From contig JAFGRR010000111.1 in NCBI GenBank assembly GCA_016935035.1, positions 1 through 12,432 of the forward strand: DNA of 12,432 bases, given 5' to 3'. Below the pieces are notes generated by a model. The model saw only the letters and a list, made by a program, of their open reading frames with translations. It was not told where the DNA came from and searched no databases. The first letter of the stretch is position 1, and every line of letters begins with the position of its first letter. This DNA is from Phycisphaerae bacterium. Its GTDB lineage: Bacteria > Planctomycetota > Phycisphaerae > UBA1845 > Fen-1342. Position numbers and translations under genes: made by a program. Shown in pieces: positions 1-6,059 of this stretch.

Positions 1-70
1 CCCGCTTGAGCGAGTCGACCGTGATCGCGATGGTCCATTCGCGGCCAGTCGTATCTTTGAACTTCCTCAC
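1..70 (-). CDS. Partial tail gene (tail-assembly-chaperone position), N-terminus only
   Basis: A GTG codon at 70-68 opens a reading frame that stays open to the left edge (23 codons plus one base). The protein begins MRKFKDTTGREWTIAI and continues with a VDSLKR-type segment. It starts 2 bases after the stop codon of the preceding gene (TGA at 75-73), which fits the close spacing of the rest of the operon. A short N-terminus of the form FKD-x-x-GR-x-WT is one I associate with small proteins that follow the tail-tube genes in phages of this type, where a tail assembly chaperone usually sits. That role is inferred from position only. The gene continues beyond the window. No strong Shine-Dalgarno is visible, so translation may be coupled to the upstream gene. 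Confidence 0.6.
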   Translation of the reverse strand, partial: MRKFKDTTGREWTIAITVDSLKR

Positions 71-72
71 GC

Positions 73-675
73 TCAAACCTCGCTATCATAGAGCACGCCG
101 ACCTTCGCGACCGCGGTCGCAGTGCTGCTGGCGTGCGAGATGTAGACCTTGTCCACGGTATCGCCGGCAAGCGGATTCGCCGCTGTGCTGCCATCGATCC
201 ACAGCCACATCTCGCTCGCCGCCATGTCGATGCCGAGTTCGAGGCCGCCGCTATCATGGAATTCGACGCGGCCCCGGTCAGCGATCATTGCCGCCATGAC
301 GGATGCGAGATCGGCATTGAAGTCCGTATCGAGCTCGGTACGAGGTGCCGCGACGCATGCGGTGTCCTGCGCCGGCAACACGTCGCCGGCACCGCCCGAA
401 ATGGGCACACTCGTTCCCGCAACGGTTCCGACGACCACGCCGTAGCGACGGCCGCCGTCCCAATAGAGATCGATCACGTCGGCCGTTTCGATGCCATGGT
501 CCGCACCAAGTGTCAGCGTGCCCTCGGTGTCGCTTGTCCGCGTCGTCAGCGTGCCCGCCTGCGATGCGGCGAGCGTCACGGAATGATTGATCGCACCACT
601 CGCTGTCCGGTTGATCTGCGAGTAGAAGCCGGCACCCCCGATGTCGGCGTTGATGATGACACTGCTGTTTGGCAT
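73..675 (-). CDS. Phage tail structural protein, 200 aa, function not assigned
   Basis: The ATG at 675 follows a clear AGGAG at 686-682, which fixes the start. The 200-residue product has no signal peptide, membrane helix or catalytic motif. It is rich in Ala, Gly, Thr, Ser and Asp and has alternating hydrophobic stretches (residues about 25-85) typical of beta-sandwich virion proteins. It includes a DVIDLYWDGGRRYGVVVG segment at about 66-83. The middle (about 105-140) looks more helical. It lies between the tail-tube-like gene and the gene at the left edge, 33 bases downstream of the former, so a tail component is the natural reading. I recognise the type as a recurring phage structural protein but cannot name it. 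A second tube-like or tail-tip-associated protein is possible. Confidence 0.7.
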   Translation of the reverse strand: MPNSSVIINADIGGAGFYSQINRTASGAINHSVTLAASQAGTLTTRTSDTEGTLTLGADHGIETADVIDLYWDGGRRYGVVVGTVAGTSVPISGGAGDVLPAQDTACVAAPRTELDTDFNADLASVMAAMIADRGRVEFHDSGGLELGIDMAASEMWLWIDGSTAANPLAGDTVDKVYISHASSTATAVAKVGVLYDSEV

Positions 676-708
676 GTCGTGCTCCTGTGTGTCAATGGAG
701 GCAAGCGT

Positions 709-1125
709 CTATGACGATTCCACCCAAGTCCGGAAGACAGCCAGCTTGGCCGTCACATCGACGAGAATCGCGTCTTCGAGCTCCTCGCTCCGGCTGAAGT
801 TCGTGATGGAAAAGTCCCCATCCGGGCCCTCGCCGGTCTCGGACGTCAGAGCCTTCAGCGCGATCTTGGCCGAGGTCAGGAACGCGGTGCGCATGGCCGC
901 AAAGCCGCCATCTGTCGGGTCCCAGACCATCTGGAATTCGATCGAACACTCGCGCAGCGTCGCGGCCGTCGCACGCCAACCGCCGTTAGCGCGTGTCGTC
1001 ACATCGGCTTCCCTCGCCGCCATGTTCAACGTCAGGTTGCGGACGTTGGTCACCTCTGTGCTCGCCGGCCCGCCAACAGCCCCGCGGTAGAGTTTCGCGT
1101 CCTTGCCCAATTCAAATTCCGGCAT
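709..1125 (-). CDS. Phage major tail (tube) protein-like
   Basis: This is a 138-residue protein with ATG at 1125 and an AGGTGA Shine-Dalgarno. The stop codon of the upstream gene (TGA at 1137-1135) lies inside that binding site, so the two genes are probably translationally coupled. The sequence has an N-terminal segment of the kind FELGKDAKLYRG, then an LTLNMAAREADVTTRANGGW stretch (about residues 31-50), a beta-rich EFQMVWDP region and a C-terminal SITNFSRSEELEDAI segment. This pattern, a small beta-sandwich with a conserved DVTTR-x-N-x-GW motif, matches siphophage tail-tube-type proteins (TP901-1 or lambda gpV-like fold) as I know them. Many copies would stack to form the tube through which DNA passes. 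The assignment combines family resemblance with position. A minor tail protein of the same fold is the main alternative. Confidence 0.75.
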   Translation of the reverse strand: MPEFELGKDAKLYRGAVGGPASTEVTNVRNLTLNMAAREADVTTRANGGWRATAATLRECSIEFQMVWDPTDGGFAAMRTAFLTSAKIALKALTSETGEGPDGDFSITNFSRSEELEDAILVDVTAKLAVFRTWVESS

Positions 1126-1134
1126 CGTCTCACC

Positions 1135-3432
1135 TCATACAAGCTGCAGCGCGGTCTCTGGCGTGAACGCGCTTTCGAAGTTCCCGGGGTTCCCGAATAT
1201 CTTCGCCACATGCTCATCGGAGAGACAGAGTGGCAACACGTAGTCGTCCAACAGGACGCCATGCATCACGCCTTCGCCCGTTTCGTCGCCAGTGATTAGC
1301 GTGACGCCCTCGCCAGATAGCGCGTCGCCGGTGTGCGTGAGTGGCCCGACATGCTCCACGCCCGCACCGTCACAAACGCTGAACGACATCTCACCGGCGG
1401 CGTACCGCACCGCGATGCGGAACAGGTGCTCGCGGTCAATTTGCCGCGTGCCGGTCGTCTCGATCGGCGACCCGGTCGGAGTCGAGTCCACCGTGGATTC
1501 CATCTTGAGCTTGCTGTCCGCCGGATCGTAGTAGAGGTTGACGAAGTCACCGTCAGGCGCGACCCAGGAATGGATATAGACCGGGCTTGGCGTTCCGTCA
1601 GTCAATTCGTTCGTGTCGCACAGTGGCATGAAGCTGAAGACGTGCGTCCAATGCGTTCCGAGTTCCAGTTCGACAGACGCCACATCCGCGGGTTGCGACA
1701 CGCCTCCGGGGCTCCATTCTCCCAACGTCGGACATTCGACAATCTCGGCCGCGCCGATCCAGAGTTCAGACAAGTAGTCGGCCTGATCCTGCGTCAATAG
1801 CACTCGGAACTTCGTGGCAGTGTCGGCGGCCGTATAGGGCGCGCCCCAAATCTCTGTCCATTCGTCTTCGTTGATCCCATACATCACCCACGTTGCCGCG
1901 CCCTGATCCGTCACGCACTCCGTGTTGACGTAAAAGCCCTTGCCCTTCACCCATGCGTGCGCTTGATAACGATGGCCGATTTCCACCGGGGTGTCGGCGA
2001 CGGCGGTTATGCCCGTGTATTCGTTGAAAGGGCGCTCTGTCTTGACGAAGTGGAGACTCCCCACGGCGCCAGGGGCGAAAATCGTGCTGGTGTCCACTTC
2101 GGCCGTGTCGTACTTGGAGCCATTCGGCTCCAGGCCCCAATCAGTTAACAGGTCGCACTTGGATGGTCGATCACCAAGTAGATTGGTTTTGGCCGGAGAG
2201 ACGATAACGCCCGTGCGTTGAACGACTTTGGCCGGGTCCAGAATCAGGTGCTCGTCAAGGTCGTAGGCTTGGGCACTGGCATCGCTCAGGCGGAAGTGCA
2301 ACTTACCACCGACTTCTCCACAGAACTGATACACGTGCTTGATGTCTGTCCGGGTCGGACGCCAGTACGTAACCCAATGTACGAGGTCTAAACTCACGCG
2401 GATGATGGGGGCGTTTCCACTGCCAGAATCGCTGTCAGAAGAACACCAGTACCAAACGCCATTGTGTTGGAACAGGTCGAATGCATAGGCATGATCCCAA
2501 CTGGACTGAAATCGGCAAAACGTGCCCGTCTCCAACGTAGACAAATCGAACCAGCCAACCCGAAGGTGGTGGTCCGAGCCAATCAGGATGCGCGTGGCAT
2601 GGCCGTAGTCACGGAATCTCGTGACGCGACCCGTGGCTGACACGGTTTCCTCGCCGAGTGGGTTGTACCACGTCACGCCGTCGTCGTCGGAGAACAATGT
2701 GATTTGCTCGCCCCCGCTCCAGTCATCACCGCCGTCTGCGACCCACCGACTGAGTCCGGCGTGATAACAGACGGAGTGCAGGTGGTCGCGCGTCCCCGAC
2801 GCGATCGTATGGACCTTGGTCCACGTCAGGCCGTCGTCCGTGCTGCGCCAGATTTCGGTGTCGTTCGTTGAGAAACCGTAGGTGGACGCGATGATTGTTC
2901 CGTGATCTTCGTGAAAGCCCCAGACGTGCGGATCGTACGCGAAGACGACGTCACCGCCGCCGACCGTATTGGTTGCTTTTGTGAATGTGACTCCGCTCGC
3001 GGTGCCTCTGTAGACCACATGCCCAGCACCTTCATCGACCCAGGCGAGGAGCGTCCCCGTGCTGGTCGCGTGCAGCGCGTCGCAGTCATAGCTGCTGGCG
3101 TAACCAAAATCGTGAACCTGCGTCCAGGCCGTTTGTCCGTTGGTCGAACGGAAGAGCAGACCTTTGCAGGTGTGGTTGGACGTGGCAAACAGACCGTATG
3201 AGTTCTTGCAGTGTGGAGTGATGCCGTAATTCCCGCGCGGGTCTTCGTGGATCGGCGCCGAGGCGTTGCAGTTGGAGACGGTGAAGACCGTGGCGGTCCG
3301 AGCCTCATTGGCGGGGTAGGTCCTCATCCCATCCGAACCGCCGAAATAGCCGGTCGCGGCCCGCGCAAATGCGCGCGCAACCGGAGTCACGGGACGTGCG
3401 AGGCGGCCGGGCTGTGCTATCTGACCTCGCAT
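1135..3432 (-). CDS. Sialidase-like BNR beta-propeller protein with carbohydrate-binding and LamG-like domains
   Basis: This 765-residue protein starts with ATG at 3432, overlapping the previous gene by 16 bases. Two good Asp-boxes are visible: STDDGLTW (197-204) and SDDDGVTW (248-255). STNGQTAW (96-103) is a weaker one and SLDLVHW (347-353) is degenerate, so residues about 45-400 look like a BNR/sialidase-type beta-propeller. Residues about 417-567 (TNLLGDRPS..., then a block ending in SELWIGAAEIVE) resemble a CBM4/9-like jelly-roll. Residues about 585-755 (WTHVFSF..., FRIAVRYAAGEMSFSV..., a final VLLDDYVLPL segment) resemble a LamG/concanavalin fold. There is no signal peptide; the first 30 residues are basic and Pro/Ala-rich, which may dock the protein to the virion. 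No sialidase RIP motif is seen, so binding without hydrolysis is as likely as glycosidase activity. GC drops to about 45% in places (for example 2461-2520), suggesting separate acquisition. Probable role: host surface glycan recognition. Confidence 0.75.
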   Translation of the reverse strand: MRGQIAQPGRLARPVTPVARAFARAATGYFGGSDGMRTYPANEARTATVFTVSNCNASAPIHEDPRGNYGITPHCKNSYGLFATSNHTCKGLLFRSTNGQTAWTQVHDFGYASSYDCDALHATSTGTLLAWVDEGAGHVVYRGTASGVTFTKATNTVGGGDVVFAYDPHVWGFHEDHGTIIASTYGFSTNDTEIWRSTDDGLTWTKVHTIASGTRDHLHSVCYHAGLSRWVADGGDDWSGGEQITLFSDDDGVTWYNPLGEETVSATGRVTRFRDYGHATRILIGSDHHLRVGWFDLSTLETGTFCRFQSSWDHAYAFDLFQHNGVWYWCSSDSDSGSGNAPIIRVSLDLVHWVTYWRPTRTDIKHVYQFCGEVGGKLHFRLSDASAQAYDLDEHLILDPAKVVQRTGVIVSPAKTNLLGDRPSKCDLLTDWGLEPNGSKYDTAEVDTSTIFAPGAVGSLHFVKTERPFNEYTGITAVADTPVEIGHRYQAHAWVKGKGFYVNTECVTDQGAATWVMYGINEDEWTEIWGAPYTAADTATKFRVLLTQDQADYLSELWIGAAEIVECPTLGEWSPGGVSQPADVASVELELGTHWTHVFSFMPLCDTNELTDGTPSPVYIHSWVAPDGDFVNLYYDPADSKLKMESTVDSTPTGSPIETTGTRQIDREHLFRIAVRYAAGEMSFSVCDGAGVEHVGPLTHTGDALSGEGVTLITGDETGEGVMHGVLLDDYVLPLCLSDEHVAKIFGNPGNFESAFTPETALQLV

Positions 3433-3746
3433 AGCCCACCACGCAGAACTGTGAATGTCACGGGGCTGGTCCCATCGGCAACCCGATAACGAATCGTGGC
3501 AGCCTTGGAGATCACGGCCGTCATTCCGAACCGCAGTTTCAATTTGTTCGCGCCTTCGGCGGGCGTCGCCTCCACTGCATCGTCGGTCGCGACGTAGACT
3601 GTCGCCGTCTCGGGCACTCCGTCGCCATCTTCGCCGTCATGTGACAGCGTGTATTCATACGTCGGCCGAATCGTCAGTGATTGCTCAGCGGTCGTGGCGA
3701 GCAAGACAACCGGCGCCGGGCCGAGCGATTCCGTCGGGTTTGCCAT
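3417..3746 (-). CDS. Small phage structural protein, 109 aa, unknown function
   Basis: The ATG at 3746 has one of the best ribosome binding sites in the window, GGAGGT at 3757-3752. The stop codon of the upstream gene (TAG at 3752-3750) overlaps it. The product is all-beta in appearance, with Thr/Val-rich strands (SLTIRPTYEYTLSH, ATVYVATDD, LKLRFGMTAVI, ATIRYRVADGTSPVTFTVL) and an acidic loop rich in Asp, Gly and Glu around residues 36-44. It has no membrane segment or catalytic motif. It lies between a tail-terminator-like gene and the large carbohydrate-binding protein. A small virion protein, perhaps a decoration or attachment adaptor for the neighbouring BNR protein, is a reasonable inference. 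I do not recognise a named family. Confidence 0.65.
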   Translation of the reverse strand: MANPTESLGPAPVVLLATTAEQSLTIRPTYEYTLSHDGEDGDGVPETATVYVATDDAVEATPAEGANKLKLRFGMTAVISKAATIRYRVADGTSPVTFTVLRGGLCEVR

Positions 3747-3749
3747 GGT

Positions 3750-4211
3750 CTACCTCCGCACGCGGTACGTGATCGTCAGCAGGCTCGTAAATTGCCGATG
3801 CTGCACGAGGTGTTCGGACGCGAAGACGGGTTCGTTTTCGAGAGAGATCCATGAGGTCGTCAGCCCCGTAAGTCTTGTTCCGCGAAGATGATCACCGATC
3901 TCCTGGACAAGCTGCATGAGTTCATCCACCTCGCTCAAGTCATACGGCACATCGGGATCTTGGGAGGGCTTCTCGGGGCTGATCTTGCGCTGCACGCCGA
4001 TGTCAATCGCGCAGTCAAAGAAGCTGTCGCAGCGAGTGGCCCCCATAACTGAGACGCTCTTCGGGATGACCGTCACGACCGTCGTAGCGATGTCCGCCAA
4101 TTCGATTACCGGTCGATAGGCGCGGTACACGTCGAATTCGAGACTTAACGTGACGGCCTTGAGGCTGGCAACGATCGCATCACTCAGTGTTACGAGAACG
4201 CTGTCCGCCAC
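3750..4211 (-). CDS. Tail terminator / tail completion-like protein
   Basis: The start is GTG at 4211, two bases after the preceding stop codon (TAG at 4216-4214). It is a 153-residue protein with an N-terminal helix (residues about 5-25), then a FDVYRAYRPVIELADI segment, a VTVIPKSVSV strand, a charged middle containing a DxDVPYDLSEVDELMQLVQEIGDHL helix region, and a C-terminal FASEHLVQHRQFTSLLTITY segment ending in Arg-Arg. The layout (alpha-beta core, central helix, terminal LTITYRV strand) and its place after a head-closure-like gene and before the tail-tube gene fit tail terminator proteins of siphophages, which cap the tube and join it to the head. Sequence identity to any one family is not certain, so the role rests on fold pattern and synteny. 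A head-tail joining protein is the main alternative. Confidence 0.65.
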   Translation of the reverse strand: MADSVLVTLSDAIVASLKAVTLSLEFDVYRAYRPVIELADIATTVVTVIPKSVSVMGATRCDSFFDCAIDIGVQRKISPEKPSQDPDVPYDLSEVDELMQLVQEIGDHLRGTRLTGLTTSWISLENEPVFASEHLVQHRQFTSLLTITYRVRR

Positions 4212-4213
4212 GG

Positions 4214-4435
4214 CTACGAACCTCGCATGATGCCGTCGATCCAGCTGCCGAAGACCTTGAACAAGACAAGCCAGACTCCGCTGAGTGTGATCCAGAGCAG
4301 CCGCAGCATGAATGCCAAGCGTTTCTCAACGTTGCACAGCCGGACGATTAACGACTCCTCCGGCTTGCCATTGCCGAAGACAGCGCCCGAGACCCTCTTG
4401 ACCTCTTCGCACAGCTCGTCGCACTGACTGCTCAT
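4214..4435 (-). CDS. Small single-pass membrane protein with N-terminal helix (XhlA/holin-like)
   Basis: The ATG at 4435 is one base after the upstream stop codon (TGA at 4439-4437), which supports this start over a longer one 75 bases upstream lying wholly inside the previous gene. The 73-residue product has a soluble helical N-terminus (MSSQCDELCEEVKRVSGAVF, then residues about 30-40 that end in VRLCNVEKRL) and one strongly hydrophobic segment at about residues 42-66 (FMLRLLWITLSGVWLVLF and beyond) followed by a short basic tail. A short amphipathic or coiled helix plus one C-terminal membrane helix recalls the XhlA haemolysin/holin-type family, but the similarity is topological and I am not sure of homology. 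Its location among head-tail connector genes, rather than next to an endolysin, is unusual. It could be a lysis protein, a membrane anchor for assembly, or a superinfection factor. Confidence 0.6.
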   Translation of the reverse strand: MSSQCDELCEEVKRVSGAVFGNGKPEESLIVRLCNVEKRLAFMLRLLWITLSGVWLVLFKVFGSWIDGIMRGS

Positions 4436-4436
4436 A

Positions 4437-4793
4437 TCATCCGACCTTCTTTGTGTGGATCCTGAGCGTCTTTTGGTGCGCGTCGCAGTAGCGCCACGGT
4501 GGTTCGTCACCGAACGCCATCACCTCATGGACTCCGGCCGGTTCCGTGATCCGATCGCCACTCCGTGGCAACGTCTGCCCTCCGCGGAGGACCAGGTCCG
4601 CGACATTGATGACGTAGTCGCGGGACTCGGTGCGGTGAATGCAGCCGTACTCATCGGGTTGCTCGAACGTCGTACGGCCAAGGGTGGCCGGGAGATCGAC
4701 CGAATCGCCATCGCGGGCATACGTCACGGTCTGCGACATATGACGCGTCCTCTGATCAGCCAGCCAGGTTGCACGACGTTCGAGCAGATTCAC
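4437..4793 (-). CDS. Head closure / head-tail connector-like protein
   Basis: I place the start at GTG 4793, six bases past the stop codon of the decoration gene (TAG at 4801-4799). This keeps the NLLERRATWLADQR helix, which looks like a genuine conserved N-terminus. An ATG at 4739 with a GAGG upstream is the alternative. The roughly 118-residue product then has a small beta-barrel-like body: SQTVTYARDGDSVDLPATLGR, a YVINVADLVLRGG segment, and a GDRITEPAGVHEVMAFGDEPPWRY segment ending in TLRIHTKKV. Loading-strand patterns like GDRI...YEV..., a PPWRY motif and this operon position are what I associate with SPP1 gp16/HK97-type head closure or joining proteins. No catalytic residues are seen. 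The assignment is by resemblance and synteny. Confidence 0.65.
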   Translation of the reverse strand: MNLLERRATWLADQRTRHMSQTVTYARDGDSVDLPATLGRTTFEQPDEYGCIHRTESRDYVINVADLVLRGGQTLPRSGDRITEPAGVHEVMAFGDEPPWRYCDAHQKTLRIHTKKVG

Positions 4794-4798
4794 AGTGT

Positions 4799-5509
4799 CT
4801 ACGCCGTAGAGAGCGACGCGCCGTCGGCAGTGGTGACACGCCACCGGAAGGTCGCGCCCTCCTCAACGCCGTGCAGCAACACCGCCTCGCCCGTATTTGC
4901 GAACGTGATGGTGTTATTGCCCGTCTCGTTGAGTGTGGTCGCCGCAGTGATTACGCAATTGCCTCCGTCCGTCTTCATGTAGAGCAGCAACTGCTGCCCC
5001 GCGAACGACGGCGCGGCCAAGGTGCGCGTCTCGGCACCCTCGGTCACGATGGCCACATGGCCAGAGCGTGTCACGGGGATTGCCTCGCCGTCGCCCGGAT
5101 CGGCGATCGCGTTCTCGAGCGAGCCTTGCGTGAGCACACCGATCGTTAGCTCAGCGGACACCACCTCGTCGGTCGCGCCGGCGTCCTCGACCACGCGGCC
5201 GATCAGCGTGTTGCCTGCGGCCGTTGTCGTCGCCGCGCCAGTGCCAGCGGTTCCACCCTGCGGGTCACCGGAGGCGTTCCAGTAGAGCGCGTCTCCGACG
5301 CTCATCTCGCCGTTCTCTTTGACGATGCTCACGAGCGGTGGACCGCCAGCAGTTCGTAGCGTCCCGAGTACGCCCGCCGCGATCGGCTGCGTCGCGAACT
5401 GGAACATCCCGTTGGTGATCACGACCTCGCCGGCCGCGACGTCGCTACCGGGGATGTGATCGATCCGCCCGCCCTCTCCGAGCATACGACACTGATAGGT
5501 TTGAGCCAT
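4799..5509 (-). CDS. DUF2190-type capsid decoration protein with C-terminal beta domain
   Basis: The ATG at 5509 follows AGGAG (5520-5516) with 6 bases of spacing. The first 127 residues (MAQTYQCRMLGEGGRIDHIP, then a VAAGEVVITNG strand, a VGDALYWNASG motif and a final ELTIGVL strand) match the DUF2190 family, small capsid proteins that often follow the major capsid gene and are thought to decorate or cement the head. After a Gly/Asp/Ala linker (about 130-140) there is a second beta-rich domain (about 141-236) containing AAPSFAGQQLLLYMKTDGG and TFRWRVTTADG segments, which resembles C-terminal domains of phage fibre or decoration proteins. DUF2190 proteins are usually near 110-130 residues, so this copy carries an added domain that is probably exposed on the head surface. 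It is separated from the capsid gene only by the HNH gene. Confidence 0.8.
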   Translation of the reverse strand: MAQTYQCRMLGEGGRIDHIPGSDVAAGEVVITNGMFQFATQPIAAGVLGTLRTAGGPPLVSIVKENGEMSVGDALYWNASGDPQGGTAGTGAATTTAAGNTLIGRVVEDAGATDEVVSAELTIGVLTQGSLENAIADPGDGEAIPVTRSGHVAIVTEGAETRTLAAPSFAGQQLLLYMKTDGGNCVITAATTLNETGNNTITFANTGEAVLLHGVEEGATFRWRVTTADGASLSTA

Positions 5510-5531
5510 GATATTCTCCTGTCAGAGCGGC

Positions 5532-6059
5532 CTATACCGCGTACGCGAGACCGCGTTTGATCCTCGAAACTACTGACCTGCTGACTCTGTAGCGCCTTCC
5601 GAGAACCGTGCATGATTCAGTAGACTGCCTCATCAAGGCAGCCGTCGCGTTCGTGACTTTTGCACGACCGTGTTTCTCGCCAGTGCGATTCTCCCTACGG
5701 TAAAGACCGGTTCGCCAACCATGCCGGATATTCTCCATGCATGTGACGTATTCGAGATTCTCAACACGGTTATCGGCTTTGTTGCCGTTTTTGTGATTGA
5801 CCTGCATCCCCTCAGGACAAGGGCCGATGAATGTCGCGGCAACGACACGATGCACTTTGGGGCGACGAATCGGCTTCTGAGGGATACACATCGCGAAGAA
5901 TGGATAACCTTTCGAATCCGGATTGCACGCCAGAATGCGGCCACGCTGGCGCCCCGGCGCCCATCGTCTAAGTGGTTCACTTCGGACGCGACCAAGGCTG
6001 CTTACGCTATACAGCCCATCAGATCCTTCGATTGGCCTCCATTCTTCATTCATGCTCAT
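5532..6059 (-). CDS. Free-standing HNH homing endonuclease (NUMOD4-HNH)
   Basis: The ATG at 6059 overlaps the capsid stop codon as ATGA and has an AGGGG-type site upstream, so it appears translated by coupling to the capsid gene. The 175-residue protein has a NUMOD4-like N-terminus (about 4-60: EEWRPIEGSDGLYSVSSLGR with a following GRILACNPDSKGYPF segment), then an HNH_3 core (about 66-113) with HRVVAATFIG, the VNHKNGNKADNRVENLEYVT motif and an ENIRHG tail. H89 and N91 lie in the catalytic motif; N97 and N101 follow. The C-terminus (about 130-172, with a VSRSVVSRIKRG helix) is a helix-turn-helix-like DNA-binding region. Known relatives cut intronless alleles and spread with flanking DNA. GC is about 47-48% over 5701-5820 compared with about 60% around it, consistent with recent arrival. 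No intron boundaries are seen. Confidence 0.9.
   Translation of the reverse strand: MSMNEEWRPIEGSDGLYSVSSLGRVRSEPLRRWAPGRQRGRILACNPDSKGYPFFAMCIPQKPIRRPKVHRVVAATFIGPCPEGMQVNHKNGNKADNRVENLEYVTCMENIRHGWRTGLYRRENRTGEKHGRAKVTNATAALMRQSTESCTVLGRRYRVSRSVVSRIKRGLAYAV

Noticed and set aside
133..714. A 193-codon plus-strand open frame opposite the 200-aa tail protein
   Set aside because: The minus-strand gene has a strong AGGAG and fits the operon; the plus-strand frame has neither and is basic and motif-free.
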